Shown here one piece after another: positions 1 to 6,375 of a stretch of DNA of 19,038 bases. Below the pieces are notes generated by a model. It was not told the DNA's origin. It did not search any database and saw only the letters and a program-made list of their open reading frames with translations. Numbering within the stretch: position 1 is the first letter of the stretch; each line of letters opens with the position of its first letter. Source of the stretch: Pseudomonadota bacterium (lineage in GTDB: Bacteria; Desulfobacterota; Desulfovibrionia; Desulfovibrionales; Desulfovibrionaceae); NCBI GenBank assembly GCA_023438245.1, contig JAEXRD010000166.1, forward strand, positions 1 through 19,038, given 5' to 3'. The position numbers were made by a program, and so were the translations under genes.

Positions 1-9
1 CCCCGATAC

Positions 10-1038
10 TCACACTCTCAGCAGCACTTCCTCAATATTCGCAGGCAGCCGCACGGGCTGGCGGGGGATGCGGGCGAGGTCGAAGTGCGGCAGCAGGTCG
101 CGGGGATGCGTGGGCTGAGGGCCGGGCAGAAGCTTGGCCTGGTGGGCCAGGTAGCCGGTGATGGCGAGGGGGGACACGCCCTGGTCGCGCAGGGTGGCCA
201 GGGTGAGCGAGGCGTGGCGCTTGGCCAGGCGTTCGCCCTCGTGGTCCAGGATGAGGGGCAGGTGCGCGTAGGCCGGGGGCGGGGCGTTGAAGAGGCGATG
301 GAGCAGCAGCTGGCGCGGCGTGCTGGTGAGGATGTCGTCGCCGCGCACGATTTGGGTGATGCCCATGGCGATGTCGTCGAGCACCACGGCCAGCTGGTAG
401 GCGTAGACGCCGTCCGAGCGGCGCAAGGCGAAGTCCCCGCCGCAGTCGGTGAGCGAGAAGCGCTGGGGCCCGGCGATGAGGTCGGTGAAGGCCAGGGAGT
501 CGTCCGGGCAGGCCAGGCGCAGGCAGGGGGGGCGGCGCTGGGCCAGGCGCTGGGCCAGGCGCTGGGAGCGTTCGGCGGGCGAGAGCTGGCGGCAGGTGCC
601 CGGATAGATGGGCGAGCCGTCGCCCGCGAGGCCGTGGGGTGAGAAGGGGGCGTGGGGCGCGCTGGCCAGGGAGCGCAGCTCCTTGCGCGTGCAGAAGCAG
701 GGGTAGACGTGGCCGGAGGCCTCCAGGGAGGCGAGGGCGCGGGCATAGGCCGGGAGGCGTTCGCTCTGGGTGTAGGGGCCATGCGGGCCGCCGATGTCCG
801 GTCCCTCGTCCCAGTCCAGGCCCAGCCAGCGCAGGTCGCGGATGATGTCCTCGGCATAGTGCGCGCGCGAGCGGTCCGGGTCGATGTCCTCCATGCGCAG
901 CACGATTTCGCCGCCCCCTCCGTCGGCGGAGCGGGCGGAGAGCCAAGCCAGCAGGAAGGCCCAGGCGTTGCCCAGGTGCAGGTGCCCGGTGGGGCTGGGG
1001 GCCAGCCTGCCCCGGACCTTCGGCGCGTGTGAAGTCAT
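10..1038 (-). CDS. gluQ: Glutamyl-Q tRNA(Asp) synthetase
   Basis: 342 aa. A truncated paralogue of glutamyl-tRNA synthetase that activates glutamate and attaches it to the queuosine base at position 34 of tRNA(Asp), without the anticodon-binding domain. Visible: the class I signature APSPTGHLHLG near residue 13, a KMSKS-like LAKRHAS in the C-terminal third, and a zinc-type arrangement CFC followed about 30 residues later by YPGTC, which is typical of GluQ. It is somewhat longer than the usual 290-310 aa. A 12-bp tandem repeat at 534-566 encodes a short RLAQ duplication. It is the last gene of the minus-strand ars run: acr3 stops only 6 bases before this ATG, yet no Shine-Dalgarno sequence is visible before it, so translation probably depends on acr3. 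Family assignment is secure; its link with arsenic genes is probably only positional. Confidence 0.93.
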   Translation of the reverse strand: MTSHAPKVRGRLAPSPTGHLHLGNAWAFLLAWLSARSADGGGGEIVLRMEDIDPDRSRAHYAEDIIRDLRWLGLDWDEGPDIGGPHGPYTQSERLPAYARALASLEASGHVYPCFCTRKELRSLASAPHAPFSPHGLAGDGSPIYPGTCRQLSPAERSQRLAQRLAQRRPPCLRLACPDDSLAFTDLIAGPQRFSLTDCGGDFALRRSDGVYAYQLAVVLDDIAMGITQIVRGDDILTSTPRQLLLHRLFNAPPPAYAHLPLILDHEGERLAKRHASLTLATLRDQGVSPLAITGYLAHQAKLLPGPQPTHPRDLLPHFDLARIPRQPVRLPANIEEVLLRV

Positions 1039-1044
1039 GCGGGA

Positions 1045-2136
1045 CTAGGGCTTGCAGTCCACGTGGCACACGCTTGCGAGCGTGCCGGGATCGTTCGGGA
1101 ACCAGCGGCGCTTCAGCCACAGGGCCACGTTCACCAGTCCGATGAGCACCGGGACTTCGACCAGCGGCCCGATGACCGCCGCGAAAGCCTGGCCGGAGTC
1201 GATGCCGAACACGGCCACGGCCACGGCGATGGCCAGCTCGAAGTTGTTGGAGGCTGCGGTGAAGCTCAGGGTGGCGCTCTGGGCGTAGGTGGCCCCGGCC
1301 TTCTTGGAGAGCCAGAACGAGGCCAGGAACATGAGCAGGAAGTACACGAGCATGGGCAGGGCCACGCGCAGCACGTCAAACGGCAGGGCCACCATGACCT
1401 CGCCCTTGAGCGAGAACATGACCAGGATGGTGAACAAGAGGGCCACGAGCGTCACGGGGCCGATGCGCGGGGCGAACTCCGTGTCGTACCATTCCCGGCC
1501 CTTGAGCTTGAGACCCACGATGCGTGTGAACAGGCCCGCCAGGAAGGGGATGCCCAGGTAGATGAACACGCTCTCGGCGATCTGGCCCATGGAGATGTCC
1601 ACCGCCGCGCCTTCCAGCCCAAGCCAGCCGGGCAGCAGGGTCAGGAACACCCAGGCGTAGAACGGGAAGAACAGCACCTGGAACACGGAATTGAAGGCCA
1701 CCAGCCCGGCGCAGTATTCGCGGTCGCCCCCGGCCAGGTCGTTCCACACGATGACCATGGCGATGCATCTGGCCAGCCCGATGAGGATGAGCCCGGTCAT
1801 GTAGGCATGCTGGCCGGACAGGAACGTCACGGCCAGGCCGAACATGAGGAGCGGGCCGATGACCCAGTTCTGCACCAGCGACAGCGCCAGCACGCGTCCG
1901 TTGCGGAACACCTGGCCCATGAGCTCGTAGCGCACCTTGGCCAGGGGCGGGTACATCATCAGGATCAGCCCGGCGGCGATGGGCAGGTTGGTGGTGCCGC
2001 TCTGCATGCCGCCCACGGCCTGCTTGAGGGCCGGGAAGGCCCAGCCCGCGCCGATGCCCGCGAACATGGCCGCGAAGATCCACAGGGTCAGCCAGCGGTC
2101 GAGGAAGGAAAGGCGCTTGGTCGCGGACTCGGACAC
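1045..2136 (-). CDS. acr3: Acr3-family arsenite efflux permease
   Basis: 363 aa with about ten hydrophobic segments, the usual size for Acr3 of the bile/arsenite/riboflavin transporter superfamily. It expels As(III) from the cytoplasm using the membrane potential. Recognisable are the GLARCIAMVIVWNDLA segment, with the conserved functional cysteine of the fourth helix (residue 124), the NSVFQVLFFPFY segment after it, and the SNNFELAIAVAVAVFG and GPLVEVPVL segments with the conserved glutamate (about 327). The start is GTG at 2136, preceded by AAAGGAGG at good spacing; the open frame runs further upstream, but only through the TPR gene in another frame. The C-terminus carries an extra cysteine pair (CHVDC). 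It lies 23 bases downstream of the TPR gene and is the efflux component matching arsC and arsR. Confidence 0.94.
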   Translation of the reverse strand: MSESATKRLSFLDRWLTLWIFAAMFAGIGAGWAFPALKQAVGGMQSGTTNLPIAAGLILMMYPPLAKVRYELMGQVFRNGRVLALSLVQNWVIGPLLMFGLAVTFLSGQHAYMTGLILIGLARCIAMVIVWNDLAGGDREYCAGLVAFNSVFQVLFFPFYAWVFLTLLPGWLGLEGAAVDISMGQIAESVFIYLGIPFLAGLFTRIVGLKLKGREWYDTEFAPRIGPVTLVALLFTILVMFSLKGEVMVALPFDVLRVALPMLVYFLLMFLASFWLSKKAGATYAQSATLSFTAASNNFELAIAVAVAVFGIDSGQAFAAVIGPLVEVPVLIGLVNVALWLKRRWFPNDPGTLASVCHVDCKP

Positions 2137-2159
2137 GGGAGCCTCCTTTCGGTTGGGCG

Positions 2160-2762
2160 CTACTTCTTCAGTTCGGCCACGATGCCCGAGAGCGGGCGTC
2201 CGTCCGGGGTCTTGGCGTTCGGGTTGATCTCGATGAGCCTGGCCCAGGTGGCGGCGGCCCCGGCCTTGTCGCCGGTGTCGTGCAGCTGCACCACGCCCAT
2301 GTTGTACAGGGCGTTCTCGTGGCGGGGGTTGATGGCCAGGGCGGCCTTGAAGGCGTCCAGGGCCTTCTGGGGCTGGCCGTCCTCGCGCTGCATGATGCCC
2401 AGGTCGGTCCACACGTCCGGGCTGGCCTTGCCCAGGCCCAGCGCGGTCTCGTAGGCGCGGATGGAAAGCTTGGCCTGGTGGGTGTCGAAGTACAGGTTGC
2501 CCAGCTCGATCCACTGGGCCTGGTCCTTGGGATTGGCGGCGGTGGCGGTCTCCAGCACCTTGATGCGGGCCAGTTCGTCGGTGTGGTCGTGGCCGTCGGC
2601 GGCGGGCGCGCCGGACTGGGCCTGCTGGGCCCCCTGGCTCTTGGCTGCGGCGGGCTGGCGCAGCTCCATGAACACCGTGCCGCCGTAGAAGCCCACGGCC
2701 AGCGCGATGACAACCGCCGCGATGAGTTCGCCCTTGCCGAAGGTCCTGGTCTTGTCCGCCAT
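2160..2762 (-). CDS. Membrane-anchored tetratricopeptide-repeat protein in ars operon
   Basis: 200 aa. Residues 11-32 form one N-terminal hydrophobic anchor with a charged Lys/Arg head, followed by a low-complexity Ala/Gln/Ser linker with a DGHDH cluster (57-60). Three TPR units follow at about 81-114, 115-148 and 149-182, with the usual W..LG..Y, A...Y..AL and NP spacings. The layout resembles the periplasmic TPR portions of cytochrome c maturation proteins (CcmH/NrfG-like), but no haem-lyase features are present, so the function is unknown: probably a periplasm-facing scaffold. The start ATG has AAGGAG 5 bases upstream. It sits between DUF2703 and acr3 in the same direction. TPR proteins are not standard ars operon members, so its role in arsenic handling is only inferred from position. 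Confidence 0.85.
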   Translation of the reverse strand: MADKTRTFGKGELIAAVVIALAVGFYGGTVFMELRQPAAAKSQGAQQAQSGAPAADGHDHTDELARIKVLETATAANPKDQAQWIELGNLYFDTHQAKLSIRAYETALGLGKASPDVWTDLGIMQREDGQPQKALDAFKAALAINPRHENALYNMGVVQLHDTGDKAGAAATWARLIEINPNAKTPDGRPLSGIVAELKK

Positions 2763-2779
2763 GTGCGCTCCTTGGGGTT

Positions 2780-2796
2780 CGGGCCGCTGCGGCCCG
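2780..2796 (-). other. Intercistronic hairpin before the TPR gene
   Basis: Perfect inverted repeat CGGGCC-GCTGC-GGCCCG between the DUF2703 stop and the TPR gene start. It ends 17 bases before the TPR ATG and just upstream of that gene's AAGGAG. No T-run follows on the minus strand, so it is not an intrinsic terminator. It could stabilise or set a processing end for the message, or affect access to the ribosome-binding site. Confidence 0.45.
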
Positions 2797-2808
2797 GATT
2801 GTTGCGGT

Positions 2809-3189
2809 TTACAGGTCTTGAGCAGCCTTTCGCCCGGCCCGGAGCAGCAGCTCCAGGGGCAGGGCCTCGTACACGCGCCCGTCCAGGGTCAGCGTGCGGC
2901 AGTCGGTGTCGCCGCCCAGCATTTCGCAGCAGGAGCGGCAGTGGTTCATGCCCACCTCGGCCCCCAGGAGGTCCTCCATGGCCCGGCCATTGAAGAAGAC
3001 CCGGTTGCTTTCGGCCACCGCGAAGGGCGGCAGGGCCTTTTCCTTCAGAACCACCTCGATGTCCAGCCCGGCCAGCTCGTCGCGCAGGGCCTGCGCGGCC
3101 TGGCGGACGCTGCCGCCGGTGTCGCCGCAGCGCTCGCAGGTGCCGCCGTCCACGGTCACGCGCTGCCAAAGGATTTCCAGGCGCTTCAT
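2809..3189 (-). CDS. DUF2703-family cysteine-rich protein
   Basis: 126 aa, soluble. I recognise it as a DUF2703 protein, a family with no established function that I recall being found near permeases and arsenic genes. Cysteines are arranged as CERC (residues 18-21) near the N-terminus and CRSCC (84-88) plus C97 near the middle, which suggests binding of a soft metal(loid) or thiol redox chemistry. The N-terminal strand-helix pattern (LEILWQRV then CERCGDTGGSV) resembles a thioredoxin-like fold, but this is a visual impression. The start is ATG at 3189, 11 bases after the permease stop; the Shine-Dalgarno GGAGG overlaps the permease stop codon (TAGGAGG), implying coupled translation. A possible role is handing arsenicals to the neighbouring permease. 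Confidence 0.8.
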   Translation of the reverse strand: MKRLEILWQRVTVDGGTCERCGDTGGSVRQAAQALRDELAGLDIEVVLKEKALPPFAVAESNRVFFNGRAMEDLLGAEVGMNHCRSCCEMLGGDTDCRTLTLDGRVYEALPLELLLRAGRKAAQDL

Positions 3190-3200
3190 GTGGCCGCCTC

Positions 3201-4397
3201 CTACAATACGAAGTTGAACAGGTAGCCCACGAGCATGATGCCCGCGCCCACCACGCTGATGAAGGTCCAGAGCAGCCGGGGCCGGAGCACCTTGCGCAGG
3301 ATGATCATCTCCGGCAGCGAGAGCGCGATGACGGCCATCATGAAGGAGAGCACCGTGCCCAGGGCCGCGCCCTTGGCCAGCAGGGCCTCCACCACGGGCA
3401 CGATGCCCGCGGCGTTGGAGTACATGGGGATGCCGATGACCACGGCCACGGGCACGCTCCACCAGGCCTCCCGGCCCATGAGCGAGGCCAGGAAGCCCTC
3501 CGGCACGTAGCCGTGGATGCCCGCGCCCACGGCGATGCCCGCCACCACCCAGGGCCAGACCTTGCCCACGATGTCGCGCACGGCGCGGGCCCCGGCGTCG
3601 ATGCGCCCGGCCCAGTCGGGTTCCGGGGCCTCTTCGCCGCCGTCGACCGCGTGCACGCCCTTCACCCAGCCTTCCAGGTGCCTTTCCATGTTCAGCCGCC
3701 CGATGACCAGGCCGCTGGCGAAGGCGATGAGCAGGCCCGTGCCCGCGTACAGCGCGGCCACCTTCCAGCCCAGCAGCTCGTAGAGCAGCACCAGCGCGAT
3801 CTCGTTGACCATGGGCGCGGAGATGAGAAAGGAGAAGGTGACGCCCAGCGGCACCCCGGCGCCCAAAAAGCCGATGAACAGCGGCACGGCGGAGCAGGAG
3901 CAGAAGGGCGTGGCCACGCCCAAAAGCGCGGCCAGGGCGTTGCCCAGGGCGGTGCGCTTTCCGGCCAGCAGCTTCCTGGTGCGCGCCGGGGTGAAGAAGC
4001 TGCGCAGCACGCCCACGCCGAACACCACAGCCACCAGCAGCAGCAGCACCTTGGGCGTGTCGTACAGGAAGAACTCCACGCTCGCGCCCAGCGCGCTGGC
4101 CGGGTCCAGGCCGAAGAGCCGGGTGGTCAGGGCGCGGGCCATGTCCGGCAGGTTGCGGTACACCGACCACCACACGATGCCCGTTGCGGCGACCAGGCCG
4201 AGCTTTCCGGGCAGGTTGTCCGGCAGGGCCAGGGCCTCGGCCCGGGCCCTTTCGCGGTTTTCGCGGGCGGCGTCGTGCAGGCGCTTGCGCTCGGCGCGCA
4301 TTTCTTCCTTGTTCAGCGGCTTGCCCAGGGGCTTGTTCTGGGAACCTTTCTGGCAGGCGCAGGGCTTGCCCAGCTCGATGGGGGTCAGGGGCTTCAC
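3201..4397 (-). CDS. ArsP/UPF0718-type permease
   Basis: 398 aa integral membrane protein of the ArsP_1 (formerly DUF318) permease family. Characterised members export trivalent organoarsenicals; many relatives have no proven substrate. The hallmark is ATPFCSCSAVPLF (residues 162-174) followed by GVPLGVTFSFLISAPMVNE, with a second conserved half around IPMYSNAAGIVPV (324-334). Roughly eight to ten hydrophobic segments are split by a charged loop near residues 235-275. The cytoplasmic N-terminus is unusual: a KPCACQKG motif (11-18) followed by about 40 highly charged helix-forming residues. The start is GTG at 4397, with GAGGAG upstream; it overlaps the arsC stop codon as GTGA, so the two are translationally coupled. 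Arsenical export is inferred from family and neighbours. Substrate uncertain. Confidence 0.85.
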   Translation of the reverse strand: MKPLTPIELGKPCACQKGSQNKPLGKPLNKEEMRAERKRLHDAARENRERARAEALALPDNLPGKLGLVAATGIVWWSVYRNLPDMARALTTRLFGLDPASALGASVEFFLYDTPKVLLLLVAVVFGVGVLRSFFTPARTRKLLAGKRTALGNALAALLGVATPFCSCSAVPLFIGFLGAGVPLGVTFSFLISAPMVNEIALVLLYELLGWKVAALYAGTGLLIAFASGLVIGRLNMERHLEGWVKGVHAVDGGEEAPEPDWAGRIDAGARAVRDIVGKVWPWVVAGIAVGAGIHGYVPEGFLASLMGREAWWSVPVAVVIGIPMYSNAAGIVPVVEALLAKGAALGTVLSFMMAVIALSLPEMIILRKVLRPRLLWTFISVVGAGIMLVGYLFNFVL

Positions 4398-4867
4398 TGC
4401 TTCTCCTCGTTTGCTCCGGCGCTTCTGGCCGCAAGCCAGGCCCGGATGGTCCGCTCGATGTCGTCGCGCACCGCTTCCACGCGTTCCAGGCGCTCGCCCG
4501 GGGTGGTGTTGGCGTCGGTCATGATCTGGCCGGGGTCGTCGAAATTCCAGCGCTCGGTGATGCGCACGCCGGGAATGTACGGGCAGTTGCCCGCGGCCTT
4601 GGAACATACGGTGATCACCGCGTCGAAGGCCTGGCCGCGCGCGGCCAGTTCCGCCACCGCCTCCTCGACCAGCTTGGAGCGCTTGCCCGAGATGTCGATG
4701 CCGCGCCGGGCCATGGCCTCCACGGCCAGCGGATTCACGGGGGCGGGCTCAAGGCCTGCGCTGTGGGCCTCGTAGCTCTCCCCGGCCAGATGCTGCAGCA
4801 GGGCCTCGGCCATCTGGCTGCGGGCGGAGTTCTGGCCGCAGATGAAAAGGACGCGCGTCTTGCTCAT
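4394..4867 (-). CDS. arsC: Arsenate reductase, thioredoxin-coupled (LMW-phosphatase fold)
   Basis: 157 aa cytoplasmic enzyme that reduces arsenate to arsenite for export. It belongs to the low-molecular-weight tyrosine phosphatase fold family typified by Staphylococcus pI258 ArsC. The P-loop is CGQNSARS (C10 to R16). The redox shuttle cysteines C88 and C95 lie in VITVCSKAAGNCP, and the Asp general acid is in NFDDP (110-112). The full Cys triad indicates thioredoxin rather than glutaredoxin as reductant. The start ATG overlaps the arsR stop codon as ATGA, and the stop overlaps the next gene's GTG. The length is a little above the usual 130-140 aa, with a short charged C-terminal tail. Confidence 0.95.
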   Translation of the reverse strand: MSKTRVLFICGQNSARSQMAEALLQHLAGESYEAHSAGLEPAPVNPLAVEAMARRGIDISGKRSKLVEEAVAELAARGQAFDAVITVCSKAAGNCPYIPGVRITERWNFDDPGQIMTDANTTPGERLERVEAVRDDIERTIRAWLAARSAGANEEKQ

Positions 4868-5208
4868 GGCCTGCCCTCGCAGCGTGTGGAAAGTTGTGTC
4901 AGCCCCCGGCGCATCTGCAGCACCTCGGGGTCGTCCTCCAGCCAGCCGGGCAGGGCGGAGAGCAGCGTGCGGGCATAGGGGCTGGGCGGGCTGTCGGCCA
5001 GGCGGTAGTGCACCCAGGCCCCCACCTTGCGGCCCTTCACCAGCCCGGCATCCACCAGCACCTTGAGGTGGCGCGACACCGTGGGCTGGGCCAGCCCCAG
5101 CATGCCGATGATCTCGCAGGCGCACAGCTCGCGCCCTTCCAGCATCTTGAGCACCTTCACCCGTCCGGGATCGGACAGGGCCTTCATGACGCTCACCAGT
5201 TCCTTCAT
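4864..5208 (-). CDS. arsR: ArsR/SmtB-family arsenic-responsive repressor
   Basis: 114 aa winged-helix repressor, expected to release operator DNA on binding As(III). The DNA-recognition region is GLAQPTVSRHLKVLVDAGLV (38-57), and the wing contains GRKVGAWVHYRL. The metal site is ELCACEI with C29 and C31. The third cysteine found in the E. coli-type ELCVCDLC motif is missing; C110 near the C-terminus could replace it. I chose ATG 5208 because GGAGGA lies directly upstream and because a longer GTG-initiated form (from 5286) would translate through the palindromic operator at 5224-5247. First gene of the minus-strand ars operon, divergent from wrbA. Confidence 0.93.
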   Translation of the reverse strand: MKELVSVMKALSDPGRVKVLKMLEGRELCACEIIGMLGLAQPTVSRHLKVLVDAGLVKGRKVGAWVHYRLADSPPSPYARTLLSALPGWLEDDPEVLQMRRGLTQLSTRCEGRP

Positions 5209-5223
5209 GGCTCCTCCGTGTTC

Positions 5224-5247
5224 GCATATAGCAATATTGCAATATGC
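5224..5247. promoter_or_regulatory. Palindromic operator, probably ArsR
   Basis: 24-bp near-perfect palindrome (11 of 12 base pairs) with a perfect core ATATTGCAATAT at 5234-5245 and an overlapping GCAATATTGC at 5231-5240. It is strikingly AT-rich in GC-rich surroundings, lies 16 bases upstream of the arsR start and covers the predicted -10 element. ArsR/SmtB proteins bind AT-rich inverted repeats overlapping their own promoters, so autoregulation of the ars operon is the natural reading. Confidence 0.75.
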
Positions 5248-5259
5248 CGCTCCGGTCAA
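5231..5259 (-). promoter_or_regulatory. Predicted sigma-70-type promoter of the ars operon
   Basis: On the minus strand TTGACC (5254-5259) is followed after exactly 17 bases by TATTGC (5231-5236). The -35 matches consensus at five of six positions and the -10 is weaker. The operator palindrome overlies the -10 element, which fits repression by steric block. Start of transcription not established. Confidence 0.5.
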
Positions 5260-5290
5260 GGGGCGAGGAAAGAAAACTTCGCGCACATTC

Positions 5291-5319
5291 TGGACAAGCC
5301 AGCGCGATGAGCCTACATG
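5291..5319 (+). promoter_or_regulatory. Predicted promoter of wrbA and possibly the oxidase cluster
   Basis: TGGACA (5291-5296; five of six matches to TTGACA) is separated by 17 bases from TACATG (5314-5319; a weak -10). It would give a leader of about 75 bases before wrbA. Three inverted repeats follow immediately downstream, the first overlapping the -10. It is the only candidate I see for driving the plus-strand run from wrbA onwards. Confidence 0.35.
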
Positions 5320-5335
5320 ATTAGCCAGGAATCAT
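5317..5335. promoter_or_regulatory. Inverted repeat ATGATT-N7-AATCAT, candidate operator
   Basis: Perfect 6-bp half sites spaced by 7 bases, overlapping the predicted -10 and start region of the wrbA promoter. Size and position are those of a dimeric repressor site. I do not recognise a specific regulator family from the half site. Confidence 0.45.
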
Positions 5336-5337
5336 CC

Positions 5338-5382
5338 CCAGTTGTCCGACTGGAACGACCCCTCGACCGGCTCCGAGCCGGT
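5338..5382 (+). other. Two successive hairpins in the wrbA leader
   Basis: First hairpin CCAGT-N6-ACTGG (5338-5353); second ACCGGCT-CCG-AGCCGGT (5366-5382), a perfect 7-bp stem ending 7 bases before the AGGAGG Shine-Dalgarno of wrbA. Neither is followed by a T-run. They could be leader RNA structures or further protein-binding dyads. Confidence 0.4.
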
Positions 5383-5400
5383 GATGCATAGGAGGACGCC

Positions 5401-6015
5401 ATGACCAAGCTCTCTGTCGTCTACTATTCGATGTACGGCCACATCCGCGCCATGGCCGAGGCGGCTGTGCAGGCCGCGAACGAGGTGCCGGGGGTGCAGG
5501 CCACGCTGTACCGCGTGCCCGAGACCCTGCCCGAGGAGGTGCTCTCCAAGATGGGCGCGCTGGAGTCGGCCAAGGCCCAGGCCGGTGTGCCCGTGGCCAC
5601 GCCGGAAATCCTGGCGCAGTCCGACGGCATCCTGTTCGGCACGCCCACGCGCTTCGGCAACATGACCGGCCAGATGCGCCAGTTCCTGGACGCCACGGGC
5701 GGGCTGTGGATGAACGGCGCGCTGGTGGGCAAGCCCGGCGGCGTGTTCACCTCCAGCGCCACCCAGCACGGCGGGCAGGAGAGCACCATCCTGACTTTCC
5801 TGCCCTTCCTGCTGCACCAGGGCATGGTGGTGGTGGGTCTGCCGTACTCGTTCCAGGGCCAGATGGGCGTGGACGAGATCGTGGGCGGCTCGCCCTACGG
5901 GGCCAGCACCATCGCCGGGGGCGACGGCTCGCGCCTGCCCAGCCAGCGCGACCTGGACGGCGTGCGCTACCAGGCCCGGCACCTGGCCGGAATCGCGGGC
6001 AAGCTCCGGGCATAA
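5401..6015 (+). CDS. wrbA: NAD(P)H:quinone oxidoreductase, WrbA type (flavoprotein)
   Basis: 204 aa, the standard WrbA length. WrbA is a tetrameric FMN enzyme that reduces quinones by two electrons, avoiding semiquinone and superoxide formation. Visible: a flavodoxin-like phosphate loop YYSMYGHIRAMAEA near residues 8-21, the GTPTRFGNMTGQMRQFLD segment (about 80-97), the FTSSATQHGGQES segment, and the C-terminal GVRYQARHLAGIAGKL helix. The start ATG is preceded by AGGAGG 5 bases upstream. The next gene begins 30 bases after the stop with no terminator between, so wrbA is probably the first gene of the oxidase transcript, consistent with an oxidative-stress role. Confidence 0.93.
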   Translation: MTKLSVVYYSMYGHIRAMAEAAVQAANEVPGVQATLYRVPETLPEEVLSKMGALESAKAQAGVPVATPEILAQSDGILFGTPTRFGNMTGQMRQFLDATGGLWMNGALVGKPGGVFTSSATQHGGQESTILTFLPFLLHQGMVVVGLPYSFQGQMGVDEIVGGSPYGASTIAGGDGSRLPSQRDLDGVRYQARHLAGIAGKLRA

Positions 6016-6045
6016 CCAACAACCCGTGCAAGGAGGAGTGTGCCG

Positions 6046-6363
6046 ATGAAGACCATGCGGTTTGTTCCCGCCCTGCTGGCCCTGGCCGTGCTGACCCTGG
6101 CGTCTGCCGCCCCTTCCCTGGCCGGGGCGGACGGCAAGGCTGTCTACGAGGCCAAATGCAAGAGCTGCCACGGGGCCGACGGCTCCAAGGCGCTCCTCAG
6201 CAAGCCCGTGAAGGGCCTGAAGGCCCCGGACGTGGAGAAGATGATGGCCGGATACAAGGCCAAGACCTTCGGCGGGGCCAAGAAGGCCACCATGGAAAAC
6301 CTGGCCGCCGCCATGTCCGAGGAGGACATCAAGGCCGTGGCCGCCTATATCGGCACGCTTTAG
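6046..6363 (+). CDS. Periplasmic monoheme cytochrome c (c553-like), first copy
   Basis: 105 aa precursor: signal peptide of about 25 residues ending near SLA, then a class I cytochrome c of about 80 residues with one CKSCH haem site and the axial-ligand methionine in KKATMENL. The pattern from ADGKAVY through CHGADGSK, VKG, GYKAK, FGG to AAYI is that of Desulfovibrio cytochrome c553, the donor to the cytochrome oxidase (and proposed donor or acceptor for formate dehydrogenase) in D. vulgaris. ATG 6046 is preferred over GTG 6040 because AAGGAGGA (6030-6037) lies 8 bases from the ATG but only 2 from the GTG. It is about half identical to the next gene, indicating a local duplication. Confidence 0.9.
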   Translation: MKTMRFVPALLALAVLTLASAAPSLAGADGKAVYEAKCKSCHGADGSKALLSKPVKGLKAPDVEKMMAGYKAKTFGGAKKATMENLAAAMSEEDIKAVAAYIGTL

Positions 6364-6375
6364 TGCCCGGAACAT

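Noticed and set aside
1063..2454. Long plus-strand frame opposite acr3 and the TPR gene
   Set aside because: Low-complexity His/Gln/Glu-rich antisense translation typical of GC-rich DNA; the minus-strand genes are clearly real.
5209..5286. Longer arsR form starting at GTG 5286
   Set aside because: It would translate through the palindromic operator and predicted promoter, lacks family similarity, and the downstream ATG has a good Shine-Dalgarno.
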